Positions 1-7,590 of a stretch of DNA of 32,679 nucleotides are shown piece by piece. The number at the start of each line of letters is the position of its first letter. Position 1 is the first letter of the stretch. The stretch spans positions 1 through 32,679 of the forward strand of contig JBJHBJ010000056.1 of the NCBI GenBank assembly GCA_050485425.1. Direction: 5' to 3'. The notes beneath the pieces are model-generated. The model ran no database searches, was not told the DNA's origin, and saw only the letters and a list, made by a program, of their open reading frames with translations. The position numbers were made by a program, and so were the translations under genes. Source of the stretch: LSCE01 sp050485425 (GTDB lineage Bacteria > Pseudomonadota > Gammaproteobacteria > Nitrococcales > Aquisalimonadaceae).

Positions 1-65
1 CGGGTGGCGGCCCGGGCTTGATCATTGAAGGCCGCTTTCATACACTCCCGGTCATCTGGTAGCAG

Positions 66-141
66 GCGGGTGTAGCTCAGTTGGTAGAGCACAACCTTGC
101 CAAGGTTGGGGTCGAGGGTTCGAGTCCCTTCACCCGCTCCA
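66..141 (+). tRNA. tRNA-Gly (anticodon GCC), CCA encoded
   Basis: A complete 76-nt cloverleaf. The 7-bp acceptor pairs GCGGGTG with CACCCGC, the D-arm carries AGCTCAGTTGGTAGAGC, the anticodon loop shows TTGCCAA with anticodon GCC, and the T-arm has GGTTCGAGTCC. The genome encodes the 3' CCA after discriminator T. A strong intrinsic terminator follows within 10 nt, so this looks like the last or only tRNA of its transcript. The 65 bases before it hold nothing I recognise. Confidence 0.97.
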
Positions 142-149
142 GGCAACGG

Positions 150-187
150 CGCCTCGCGGTGGATCCATCGCGGGGCGTTTTCGTTTG
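150..187 (+). terminator. intrinsic terminator after tRNA-Gly
   Basis: CGCCTCGCG (150-158) pairs with CGCGGGGCG (169-177) through a single U-G wobble. Inner bases extend the stem toward a GATC loop. It is followed at once by TTTTCGTTT. It ends the tRNA transcript ahead of the phosphoribosyltransferase gene at 210. Confidence 0.85.
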
Positions 188-209
188 ATTCGGTGATGGA
201 GCGGCCGTC

Positions 210-758
210 ATGGACCGGGAGACCTATCGCATTACCATCGGTGCGGTTGCGCGCGACCTGCCCCTGTTTCAGGTGAAGCCCGGTCTGCGCATCGCCGTGC
301 TGAACATTCTGGGCGATACCGAGCTGGCGGAGGCGGCCGCCACGGTGCTGGCGGGCAGGCTGTCGGCACTGGAATACGACGTGCTGGTGACCCCGGAGGC
401 CAAGAGCATCCCGCTGGCGCACGCCTTGTCCGTGCGGGTGGGCAGTCCCTACGTGGTGCTGCGCAAGAGCTACAAGCCCTATATGGGGGATGCGCTGGAG
501 GCGACCACCGTCTCCATCACCACGGGCAGCCCGCAGACCCTGTACCTGGACGAAAAGGACCGGCGACTGGTGGAGGGGCGGCGTGTCGTCATGCTGGACG
601 ATGTGGTGAGCACCGGTTCCACACTGCAGGGCATGCGTGCGCTGATGGAGCAGGCCGGTGCCCGCATCGTCGGCACGGCTGCCATCTGTACCGAAGGCGA
701 TGCCGATCAGGACGGAACGGTCATCGCCGCAGCCCATCTGCCCCTCTTCACGAACTGA
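210..758 (+). CDS. purine/adenine phosphoribosyltransferase-like protein
   Basis: The 182-residue protein has the type I phosphoribosyltransferase fold signature. The PRPP-binding loop VVMLDDVVSTGST lies at about residues 126-138, with the paired acidic residues and the STGST phosphate loop intact. The segment TPEAKSIPLAHAL (61-73) and an aromatic-rich hood region (RKSYKPYMGD) resemble Apt-like enzymes. Such enzymes transfer ribose 5-phosphate from PRPP to a purine base in cytosolic salvage. I cannot separate adenine from xanthine or guanine specificity by eye. The gene stands alone between tRNA-Gly and the convergent lrgB end, with a weak GGAG about 10 nt before the ATG. Confidence 0.85.
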   Translation: MDRETYRITIGAVARDLPLFQVKPGLRIAVLNILGDTELAEAAATVLAGRLSALEYDVLVTPEAKSIPLAHALSVRVGSPYVVLRKSYKPYMGDALEATTVSITTGSPQTLYLDEKDRRLVEGRRVVMLDDVVSTGSTLQGMRALMEQAGARIVGTAAICTEGDADQDGTVIAAAHLPLFTN

Positions 759-781
759 AGGAAGCACCGGAACGTCTCGAT

Positions 782-1507
782 TCAGAGTCCCGGCAGCCAG
801 TGCACCACCAGCGGCAGCAGGAATGCGGTGATGATGCCCGCCAGGGTCAGCCCGAGGCCGGCAAACGCCCCGGCCGTGGCGCTGATGCCGAAGGCCTGGG
901 CGGTGCCGAACCCATGGGCCGTGATGCCCATGGCGAATCCCTTCACACGGTCGTCGTCGATGCGCAGCAGGCGGATCATGGCGGGCGCCGTCATGCAGCC
1001 GATGGCGCCGGTCAGCAGCACCAGCGCCGCGGTCAGCGAGGGCAGGCCGCCCAGTTTTTCTGTCACACCCATGGCGATCGGTGAGGTCACCGATTTCGGC
1101 GCCAGCGACATCAGCGTGGTGAACTCCGCGCCCAGCGCCGCCGCCAGCATGACGGCCGAAATGGCGGCGGTGGCGGCGCCTGCAACGCCCGCCACCAGCA
1201 GCGGCGTCAGCAGCGCGGCAATCTGCCGGCGGTTCTCGTACAGGGGGATGGCCAGCGCCACCGTAGCCGGGCCGAGCATGAAGTGAATGAACTGGGCGCC
1301 ATCAAAATAGGTGTCGTAATCAGTGCCGGTGATCAGCAGGATCGCGATCAGCAATCCCATGGAGAGCAGCACCGGGTGCAGCACCGGGCTGCCGCCGAGG
1401 CGGCGGTTGAGCCAGACGCTGAACTGGAATACGACCAGGGTCATGGTCAGCCAGAGCAGTGGCGTGGCCGAGAGGAAGGCCCAGATATCCGTGAATTCCT
1501 CAGCCAT
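782..1507 (-). CDS. lrgB: LrgB/CidB-family membrane protein
   Basis: A 241-residue, highly hydrophobic protein with about six or seven membrane segments. It carries LrgB family features: the LAPKSVTSPIAMGV stretch near residue 135 and the glycine-rich AHGFGTAQAFG motif near 200. LrgB partners LrgA. In other bacteria these pairs are linked to holin-like control of murein hydrolases or to export of small organic acids. It is the third gene of a minus-strand operon; its ATG overlaps the lrgA stop by 8 nt, implying coupled translation. The substrate or role in this organism cannot be read from sequence. Confidence 0.92.
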   Translation of the reverse strand: MAEEFTDIWAFLSATPLLWLTMTLVVFQFSVWLNRRLGGSPVLHPVLLSMGLLIAILLITGTDYDTYFDGAQFIHFMLGPATVALAIPLYENRRQIAALLTPLLVAGVAGAATAAISAVMLAAALGAEFTTLMSLAPKSVTSPIAMGVTEKLGGLPSLTAALVLLTGAIGCMTAPAMIRLLRIDDDRVKGFAMGITAHGFGTAQAFGISATAGAFAGLGLTLAGIITAFLLPLVVHWLPGL

Positions 1508-1844
1508 CGCGCCGTCTGACCAGCCGCTGCATGACCAGCAGCGTCACTGCCAGCGCCAGCACCGTACTGCCTGCCAGCCCCACCAGGATGGGCAGCCAGT
1601 CCCGCGCCACCAGTCCGAAATGCACCATCAGTCCTACGCCGGCAGGCACGAACAGCAGCGCCAGGTAGCGCAGCAGCGTGTCGCTGACCTGTTTCAGCGG
1701 GGCGGGTACACCGCCCCGGACGGTCAACCCGGTGAACAACAGCAGCATGCCCAGCACCGGTCCGGGAAAGGGCAGCCCCAGCCACTGGACGGTGACCTCG
1801 CCGGCCAGCTGACACAGCAGAATGAGCAGGATGGCGTTGATCAC
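1500..1844 (-). CDS. lrgA: LrgA/CidA-family holin-like protein
   Basis: A 114-residue protein with four predicted membrane spans. The family motifs PGPVLGMLLLF (27-37) and LFVPAGVGLM (about 64-73) are present. The start is GTG at 1844, overlapping the upstream HAD gene's TGA as GTGA, the usual sign of translational coupling. It precedes lrgB with an 8-nt overlap, so the LrgA/LrgB pair is intact. Family members are inner-membrane proteins with proposed holin-like or transport activity, and the length is normal for LrgA/CidA. Confidence 0.92.
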   Translation of the reverse strand: MINAILLILLCQLAGEVTVQWLGLPFPGPVLGMLLLFTGLTVRGGVPAPLKQVSDTLLRYLALLFVPAGVGLMVHFGLVARDWLPILVGLAGSTVLALAVTLLVMQRLVRRRDG

Positions 1845-2518
1845 GCCGCCGGGTCTCCGCCACCGTCGCGCAGGCTGAGGATGGGCCAGCCTCGGGCCGC
1901 GGCGGTCTGCCGCAGGGTGTCGTCCGGGTCCACGGCCACGGGGTCGGTTACCCGCTCCAGCAACGGCAGGTCGTTATGCGAATCGCTGTAGAACCAGCTC
2001 CGGTCCGGGCGTTGCTCGCGCGCTGCCAGCCAGTCCTCCAGCGCCAGCACCTTGCCCTCGCGGAACGTCGGCCGGTCCGCAATGCGGCCGGTGTAGCGGC
2101 CATCGACGAACTCGGGCGTGGTGGCGATCAGGTGATCGACGCCGAACAGAGCGGCTATCGGGTCGGTGACGAAGCGGTTGGTCGCGGTGATGATCATCGT
2201 CGTATGGCCGCGTTCGGCGTGGGCGCGGACCAGGTCGAGTGCAGGCCGCAGCACGATGGGCCGGATCTTCTGCTCCAGGAATTCCTGCCGCCAACGGTGC
2301 AGTTGCTCCGCCGGATGACGGGTCAACGGTTCCAGCGCGAAGCGCAGGAAGGCGTGCACGTCCAGCGTCCCGGCCAGGTAGTCCTCGTAGAAGCGCCGGT
2401 TGTCCGCCTCGTAGCGTTCCGGGTCCACCAGACCGCGCTCCACCAGGAAGCGGCCCCAGAGGTAATCACTGTCCCCGGCGAGCAGGGTGTTGTCCAGGTC
2501 GAAGATGGCGAGTGTCAC
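1841..2518 (-). CDS. HAD-superfamily (subfamily IB, SerB-like) hydrolase
   Basis: A 225-residue haloacid dehalogenase-type phosphohydrolase. Motif I is FDLDNTLL, with the nucleophile and acid/base aspartates at about 7 and 9. Motif II is the Thr of IITATNR, and motif III/IV is YSDSHNDLPLL with two acidic residues. The alpha-helical cap between motifs I and II fits subfamily IB, which includes phosphoserine phosphatase. The same gene sits divergent from rppH in Pseudomonas-type genomes. I prefer the GTG at 2518, preceded by GAAGGAA at 9 nt, over a TTG at 2536 that adds six residues. The substrate is unknown. It leads the operon with lrgA and lrgB. Confidence 0.88.
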   Translation of the reverse strand: MTLAIFDLDNTLLAGDSDYLWGRFLVERGLVDPERYEADNRRFYEDYLAGTLDVHAFLRFALEPLTRHPAEQLHRWRQEFLEQKIRPIVLRPALDLVRAHAERGHTTMIITATNRFVTDPIAALFGVDHLIATTPEFVDGRYTGRIADRPTFREGKVLALEDWLAAREQRPDRSWFYSDSHNDLPLLERVTDPVAVDPDDTLRQTAAARGWPILSLRDGGGDPAA

Positions 2519-2593
2519 GTCAGGCGGTTCCTTCAACGGTGTCTACGGTCAGGGAAGCGATTGTACCGTGCCTGCGGCGGCATTTGCCGTGTC

Positions 2594-2625
2594 TTGCCGA
2601 GCTATGGAAAAATAGGTGCAATAAT
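2594..2625 (+). promoter_or_regulatory. possible rppH promoter
   Basis: An extended -10 (TGC followed by AATAAT at 2620-2625, 5 of 6 matches) lies 22 nt before the rppH GTG. The only -35-like box is TTGCCG at 2594, with a long 20-nt spacer. This AT-rich patch is the only one in the divergent gap, but the call rests on eye inspection. Confidence 0.35.
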
Positions 2626-2647
2626 CCGGGTTGGGAAAAAGTGATAA

Positions 2648-3190
2648 GTGATTGATTCCGAGGGTTTCAGGGCCAATGTGGGCATCATTCTGACCAATGG
2701 CGAAGGCGCTGTTTTCTGGGCACGCCGTATCGGTCAGAACGCCTGGCAGTTCCCTCAGGGTGGGATCAAGGAGCACGAGACACCGGAACAGGCTCTGTAC
2801 CGCGAGTTGGCGGAGGAGGTGGGGCTGGAGCCTCATCACGTGGAACTGGTGGGTTCCACCACGCGCTGGCTACGCTACCACCTGCCCCGCCATCTGATCA
2901 GGCGCCACCGCAGACCGCTATGCATCGGCCAGAAGCAACTCTGGTTCATGCTCCGGCTGGTCGGGTCCGAGTCATCGGTCAGGCTGGACGCGAGCGATGC
3001 CCCGGAGTTCGACGATTGGCGCTGGGTCGACTACTGGAAGCCCGTGAATGACGTGGTGTTCTTCAAACGCCACGTGTATCGCCGTGCGCTCCGGGAACTG
3101 GCACCATTGATCTTTCCGGAGGGGGCGCCCGAGCCGCCGGCCATGCCACAACGCCCGCGTCGCGGCCGGCGGCAGACAGCCGGGCGCTGA
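2648..3190 (+). CDS. rppH: RNA pyrophosphohydrolase RppH (Nudix)
   Basis: A 180-residue Nudix enzyme that removes pyrophosphate from the 5' triphosphate of mRNA, opening it to RNase E decay. The N-terminus IDSEGFRANVGIIL matches RppH. The Nudix box runs from GGIKEHE to REL-AEEVGL (about residues 37-59), with the metal-binding glutamates intact. Later motifs are WLRYHLP and FDDWRWVDYW. The start is GTG at 2648, because the conserved N-terminus begins there and no ATG fits. The C-terminal tail (about 160-180) is rich in Pro and Arg and looks unstructured. The order rppH-ptsP is conserved in gammaproteobacteria. Confidence 0.95.
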   Translation: MIDSEGFRANVGIILTNGEGAVFWARRIGQNAWQFPQGGIKEHETPEQALYRELAEEVGLEPHHVELVGSTTRWLRYHLPRHLIRRHRRPLCIGQKQLWFMLRLVGSESSVRLDASDAPEFDDWRWVDYWKPVNDVVFFKRHVYRRALRELAPLIFPEGAPEPPAMPQRPRRGRRQTAGR

Positions 3191-3325
3191 CGCGCAGGAG
3201 CGGGTACGCGGAGAGCGGGTCTGGCCCGCACTTCCGGGTGGTTTTGCCTGTCATCATCAGTTTCCGCCGACATTTCGGCGGGAGCGGGCCTGTCTCCAGG
3301 TCCATGCACTAGGAATACGAGGCCT

Positions 3326-5593
3326 ATGCTGCAGACGCTTCACAGCATTGTTCAGGAGGTGAATGCCGCCCGGGGGCTGGATCATGCGCTGAATATCATC
3401 GTCAAGCGCGTGGCCGAGTCAACCCAGGTGGACGTCTGCTCGGTGTATCTGGTGGATCCGGAAACCCAGGAGTACGTCCTGATGGCCACGCGTGGCCTGA
3501 ACCCCGATTCGGTAGGCCGCGTCCGCCTGCGCATGGACGAGGGCCTGGTGGGCCTGGTCGGGGAGCGCAAGGAGCCGCTCAACCTGGAGAATGCCGAAGC
3601 CCACCCGCGTTTCCGGTATTTCCCGGAAACCGGCGAGGAGCGGTTTCATTCCTTCCTCGGTGCACCCATCATCCACTTTCGCCGGTTGCTGGGCGTGCTC
3701 GTCGTGCAACAGACTGCCAGGCGCCGGTTCGGTGAAGAGGAGGTGGCATTCATCGTCACCATGGCGGCCCAGCTCGCAGGCGCCATTGCGCATGGCGAGG
3801 CCACCGGTGGCACCACGCTGCTGGCCGGCCAGGGAGCACCGCTGGGCAAGCGCGCGCTGGTCGGCGTGCCAGGCGCGCCGGGCGTGGCGATGGGGCGGGC
3901 CATGGTAGCGTACTCGCCGGCCGACCTGTTCGCCGTGCCGGACCGGCCGGTGAAGGACGTGGACAAGGAAGTCGCGCTGTTCCATACCGCGCTGGATGAC
4001 GTGAAGCAGGAGGTCAGGGACATGGCCGATCGCCTCGCCGACGCTGTGCCTTCGGACGAGCACAGCCTGTTCGACGTCTATCTGAAGATGCTGGACAGCG
4101 AGAGCCTGGTCCACGGCACCATCCAGCGCATACGCGAGGGCAACTGGGCCTCCGGCGCCCTGCGGGAAAGCATTGCCCAGCACGTCAGCGTGTTCGACGA
4201 GATGGAAGACCCTTACCTGCGGGAGCGGGCGGGGGATATCCGTGACATCGGCCGACGCATTCTGATGCGCCTGCAGCTGGATAGCGGGGACCAGCGCACC
4301 GTGCCCAAGGGCACGGTGCTGGTGGGGGAGGAAATCAGCGCCTCACAACTGGCGGAGATTCCCACCGATCATCTGGTGGGCGTAGTGACCACCCGGGGAT
4401 CGGGCAACTCGCATGTGGCGATCCTCGCCCGCGCGCTGAACATACCGGCGGTCATGGGCGTGGCCGAACTGCCGGTGGGGCGGCTCGACGGCAAGGAGAT
4501 CATAGTCGACGGCTACGCCGGTCGCATTCACGTCGAACCCGGCAGGGAAGCGAAGCGGGAATACCGCCGGCTGCTGAAGGAGGACGCGGAACTCTCCCGG
4601 GAGTTGCAGGGGCTGCGGGAACTGCCGGCGGAAACGCCTTGCGGATACCGGATGGGGCTTTACGCCAACACCGGTCTGATGGCGGATATCACGTCCAGCC
4701 TGGCCAGTGGTTGCGACGGTATCGGCCTGCACCGGACGGAGTTTCCCTTCATGGTTCGCGAGCGGTTCCCGGGCGAGGACGAGCAGACGCTGGTCTACCG
4801 CCAGGTGCTGGAGCCGTTCATTCCCCGCAAGGTGGTGCTGCGAACACTGGACGTCGGTGGCGACAAGCCGCTGCCGTATTTCCCGGTCCGGGAGGAAAAC
4901 CCCTTCCTCGGGTGGCGGGGCATCCGCCTGACACTGGACCATCCGGAGATCTTTCTCACCCAGTTGCGCGCCATGCTGCGGGCCAATGCAGGTTGCGGCA
5001 ATCTGCGCGTGATGTTCCCGATGATCAGTCGCGTGGGTGAAGTGGATGAGGCCGTGGCCCTGCTGGAGCGCGCCCGGGACGAGTTGATGGAAGAGGGCGT
5101 TGACGTGGAAATGCCCGAGGTGGGCGTGATGGTGGAAGTGCCCTCCGCCGTGTATCTGGCCCACCGACTGGCGGAGAAGGTCGATTTCCTGTCCATCGGT
5201 TCCAACGATCTCACCCAGTACCTGCTGGCGGTGGACCGCAACAATGCGCGCGTTGCCGACATCTACGACGAGCTGCACCCGGCCGTGCTGTCGGCCATGG
5301 ATCACGTGGTGCGGGCGGCGACGCCCCACGGCAGGCCTGTCACGGTCTGCGGGGCCATGGCGGGTGACCCCGCTGCTGCCATCCTGCTACTGGGCATGGG
5401 CGTGCAGGGCCTGAGCATGAGCGTCTCCAGCCTGCTGCGGGTGAAGTGGGTGATCCGCAGCTTCACGCGGGATGACGCGCGAGCGCTGTTGCGGCAGGCC
5501 TGGACCATGGAGCGGCCCCAGGACGTCCGGGCCATGCTCAATACGGCACTGGACGAGGCCGGGCTCGGCGGGTTGGTGCGCGCGGGCAAATAG
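3326..5593 (+). CDS. ptsP: PTS-Ntr enzyme I (phosphoenolpyruvate-protein phosphotransferase PtsP)
   Basis: A 755-residue cytosolic protein that takes phosphate from PEP to a phosphocarrier of the nitrogen-related PTS. An N-terminal GAF domain (about 16-150) is followed by the EI N-terminal domain, the phosphohistidine swivel domain with RGSGNSHVAILAR (phosphorylated His363), and the PEP-binding barrel. The barrel carries GSNDLTQYLLAVDRNN and VCGAMAGDP (acid Cys675). The GAF domain separates PtsP from sugar EI; in relatives it senses glutamine or 2-oxoglutarate. No HPr or EIIA gene is nearby. It follows rppH by 135 nt. Confidence 0.96.
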   Translation: MLQTLHSIVQEVNAARGLDHALNIIVKRVAESTQVDVCSVYLVDPETQEYVLMATRGLNPDSVGRVRLRMDEGLVGLVGERKEPLNLENAEAHPRFRYFPETGEERFHSFLGAPIIHFRRLLGVLVVQQTARRRFGEEEVAFIVTMAAQLAGAIAHGEATGGTTLLAGQGAPLGKRALVGVPGAPGVAMGRAMVAYSPADLFAVPDRPVKDVDKEVALFHTALDDVKQEVRDMADRLADAVPSDEHSLFDVYLKMLDSESLVHGTIQRIREGNWASGALRESIAQHVSVFDEMEDPYLRERAGDIRDIGRRILMRLQLDSGDQRTVPKGTVLVGEEISASQLAEIPTDHLVGVVTTRGSGNSHVAILARALNIPAVMGVAELPVGRLDGKEIIVDGYAGRIHVEPGREAKREYRRLLKEDAELSRELQGLRELPAETPCGYRMGLYANTGLMADITSSLASGCDGIGLHRTEFPFMVRERFPGEDEQTLVYRQVLEPFIPRKVVLRTLDVGGDKPLPYFPVREENPFLGWRGIRLTLDHPEIFLTQLRAMLRANAGCGNLRVMFPMISRVGEVDEAVALLERARDELMEEGVDVEMPEVGVMVEVPSAVYLAHRLAEKVDFLSIGSNDLTQYLLAVDRNNARVADIYDELHPAVLSAMDHVVRAATPHGRPVTVCGAMAGDPAAAILLLGMGVQGLSMSVSSLLRVKWVIRSFTRDDARALLRQAWTMERPQDVRAMLNTALDEAGLGGLVRAGK

Positions 5594-5639
5594 CAACACG
5601 GGCACTTTCGGGCGCGATTCACAAAATCTATTCCTGCGG

Positions 5640-5664
5640 TTGACAATCACTCTCATTTGCATTC
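5640..5664 (+). promoter_or_regulatory. candidate Fur box overlapping the bfd promoter
   Basis: The 19-mer at 5642-5660, GACAATCACTCTCATTTGC, matches the classical Fur consensus at about 12 of 19 positions. On the opposite strand it reads like the common GCAAATGAGA-type Fur site. A TTGACA -35 hexamer (5640-5645) overlaps its left edge; the -10 is weak. The position, about 37 nt before the bfd start, suits iron repression of bacterioferritin-associated ferredoxin. Confidence 0.6.
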
Positions 5665-5696
5665 AGACTCCTAGTCGTGGTCAGAGGAGTTTGTTC

Positions 5697-5927
5697 ATGT
5701 ACGTATGCCTTTGCCGGGGAGTGACCGATACCCATATCCGCCAGGCCGTCGCGGCCGGGGCGCGCAGCATGCGCGAACTGCGGATGGAACTGGGAGTGTG
5801 CAGCAGCTGCGGTCGCTGCGGCCAGCATGCGCGGGAGATCCTCACCGAGGCCACGGCAACCATCTCGGCCACGGCGGTGCATATCGAACTTCCCCCCGTG
5901 CGGTCCGACTCCTTCGCCGCCGCCTGA
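5697..5927 (+). CDS. bfd: bacterioferritin-associated ferredoxin Bfd
   Basis: A 76-residue [2Fe-2S] protein that docks on bacterioferritin and passes electrons to release stored iron. The cluster ligands fit Bfd: Cys4 and Cys6 in MYVCLCRG, then Cys38 and Cys41 in CGRC. An extra Cys35 precedes them. The reading frame is open far upstream, but ATG 5697 gives the conserved N-terminus and has AGGAG 7 nt before it. The tail after about residue 52 is longer and more Thr/Ala-rich than in E. coli Bfd. The bfr gene follows after 182 nt, and a candidate Fur box precedes bfd. Confidence 0.95.
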   Translation: MYVCLCRGVTDTHIRQAVAAGARSMRELRMELGVCSSCGRCGQHAREILTEATATISATAVHIELPPVRSDSFAAA

Positions 5928-5994
5928 GATCGCACTGCGAATTCCTCGTATTCGTCTCTTCCCATGCCGTTCCCAATCCGCCCGGCGGATGTAC

Positions 5995-6061
5995 TAGAAT
6001 GCGCAGCATGTTGCCGGTCCGGGCCGTGATGGCCTGAGGGCTGGGGGTATCGGAATACCCC
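5995..6061 (+). promoter_or_regulatory. bfr leader: possible -10 and short hairpin
   Basis: TAGAAT at 5995-6000 is a 5-of-6 match to a -10 box, with no good -35. Downstream, GGGGTAT (6044-6050) and ATACCCC (6055-6061) form a perfect 7-bp hairpin with CGGA loop, without a T-run. It lies 48 nt before the bfr ATG. Separate transcription of bfr is possible, but this evidence is weak. Confidence 0.3.
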
Positions 6062-6109
6062 GCCGTTCCGGCGCTCTGTATTGTTCGCTGCGAGGCAAGG
6101 AGAGAGTCC

Positions 6110-6574
6110 ATGAAAGGCGATCCGAAGGTCATCGAGTTCCTGAACAAGGTGCTCTACAACGAACTGACCGCCATCAACCAGTACTTTCTGCATTCGCGCA
6201 TGCTCAAGGACTGGGGGCTTCACAAACTCGGCGACAAGGAATACGAGGAATCCATCGACGAGATGAAGCACGCCGACAAACTCATCGAACGGATACTGTT
6301 CCTGGAGGGGCTGCCCAATCTGCAGGATCTCGGCAAACTGATGATCGGCGAGAACGTGCGGGAAATCCTGGAGTGCGACCTGAAGCTGGAGTATGACGGC
6401 TGCCCGCTGCTGCGGGATGCCATCGTCCATTGCGAAAGCGTGCGGGATTTCGTCAGCCGCGATCTGTTCCAGCATATCCTCAACGACGAGGAGGAACATG
6501 TGGACTGGCTGGAAACCCAGCTCGAACTGCTCGACCGCCTGGGGCTGGAGAACTACCAGCAGTCGCAGGTCTGA
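6110..6574 (+). CDS. bfr: bacterioferritin
   Basis: A 154-residue four-helix ferritin-like subunit that assembles into a 24-mer iron store with haem at subunit interfaces. The dinuclear ferroxidase ligands are all in place: Glu18, Glu51, His54, Glu94, Glu127 and His130. Met52, the axial haem ligand, sits in the IDEMKHAD motif. Length and N-terminus (MKGDPKVIEFLNK) closely match E. coli Bfr. A good AAGGAG site precedes ATG 6110. It pairs with bfd upstream, giving storage and release functions together. Confidence 0.97.
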   Translation: MKGDPKVIEFLNKVLYNELTAINQYFLHSRMLKDWGLHKLGDKEYEESIDEMKHADKLIERILFLEGLPNLQDLGKLMIGENVREILECDLKLEYDGCPLLRDAIVHCESVRDFVSRDLFQHILNDEEEHVDWLETQLELLDRLGLENYQQSQV

Positions 6575-6585
6575 CCCGCTTCCCG

Positions 6586-6615
6586 CCTCTCCGTCCTCAG
6601 AAGAGGACGGAGAGG
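6586..6615. terminator. 13-bp perfect hairpin between convergent bfr and LpxR-like genes
   Basis: CCTCTCCGTCCTC (6586-6598) and GAGGACGGAGAGG (6603-6615) pair without mismatch around an AGAA loop. It sits 11 nt after the bfr stop and includes the stop codon of the opposing gene. Neither side has a T-run. It probably blocks convergent transcripts or protects 3' ends. Confidence 0.55.
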
Positions 6616-7586
6616 GCCATGGTGCCGAATTCCTGTGCTTCTTCCTGGGTCTTGAACTCCCGCGTGGAGAATACATGCGTGTAGCTCACGCGAACCCGGC
6701 GGGTGATATTGGCCGCCGCACCCACCTGAATCTCCCCGACCAGCGGTTCCTTGTCCACGCTCCGGCTGCTCCTGAAGCTGTTGCCGTCCAGGAAGATATC
6801 CCGCGCTACTGCGCGGCCGTCCGCGCTGACGAAGAAATACCAGCCGAAGCCGGCCCGGGGCCGGAACACCCCGGAGCCCGGCAATGTCGGCTGGATGCGC
6901 GGGGGACCCCAGTCCATGGGCAGGTGCCGCCCGGCGCGCAGGGTCAGCCCGACATTGACCTGGGTGAATACATTGCCCACCGCACCCCCGGCCGAAGGGG
7001 TCAGGTCCCAGGCCCAACCCTCGTCACCCATGCCGACGAATGAACGCCACTGTCTCTCGTAGCTGACCATCAGCGTCGGTTCGTTACGCAACTGGGTGTT
7101 CCAGGCCTCGGGCCGGTCGGAGTCCATGAATCGATGGATCTCGGCCTGCGTCTTGTCGGCCAGGGAGGCCGGACCCACCACGCCCAGACTCAGCTGCAGC
7201 CGATCGACGCGTTCGGAGGTTTCGCTGGCCAGGCCCACGGCAAAGTAAAGCCATCCGGCATAGGGTCGGTCGTCCTCGGGCGGGTTCGGATCCGTGATGT
7301 CCTTCGGCGTGTACATGTTCTGGCCGAGGGAGTAGCTGAGCTTGCGGCTGCCCAACTGGTCGAAGAACGGCACCAGATCGGCGCCGCTTTGCACCCAACC
7401 GGGAATACGGTCGTCCGGGGAGATCCATGTGGCGCGTACGCCGTTGGTGTAGTAGCGGTCCTCGCCGGCAAACAGATCGTTCTCGTATTCCAGCGCCAGC
7501 GTACCGTACGCGGGGTCGCCCTGTGCCGTTGCCGTCAGGCTCCAGGAAAGCAGCATTGCCGCGAGACAGATCCTTTGCCGATGCAT
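6597..7586 (-). CDS. LpxR-family (DUF2219) outer-membrane lipid A deacylase-like protein
   Basis: A 329-residue outer-membrane beta-barrel candidate. A signal peptide (about 1-21, cleavage after TATA) precedes the typical LpxR opening LEYENDLFAGEDRYYTNG, with catalytic-site Asn36 and Asp37. It continues with DPNPPEDDRPYAGWLY and the QAEIHRFM region carrying His151, the likely catalytic His. The chain ends in Phe, as barrel proteins do. Family enzymes remove the 3'-acyloxyacyl group from lipid A and alter surface charge and immune recognition. It lies 4 nt after the SDR gene on the same strand, so the two are probably cotranscribed. A GGGA site sits 8-9 nt before the ATG. Confidence 0.85.
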   Translation of the reverse strand: MHRQRICLAAMLLSWSLTATAQGDPAYGTLALEYENDLFAGEDRYYTNGVRATWISPDDRIPGWVQSGADLVPFFDQLGSRKLSYSLGQNMYTPKDITDPNPPEDDRPYAGWLYFAVGLASETSERVDRLQLSLGVVGPASLADKTQAEIHRFMDSDRPEAWNTQLRNEPTLMVSYERQWRSFVGMGDEGWAWDLTPSAGGAVGNVFTQVNVGLTLRAGRHLPMDWGPPRIQPTLPGSGVFRPRAGFGWYFFVSADGRAVARDIFLDGNSFRSSRSVDKEPLVGEIQVGAAANITRRVRVSYTHVFSTREFKTQEEAQEFGTMALSVLF

Positions 7587-7590
7587 GCTT

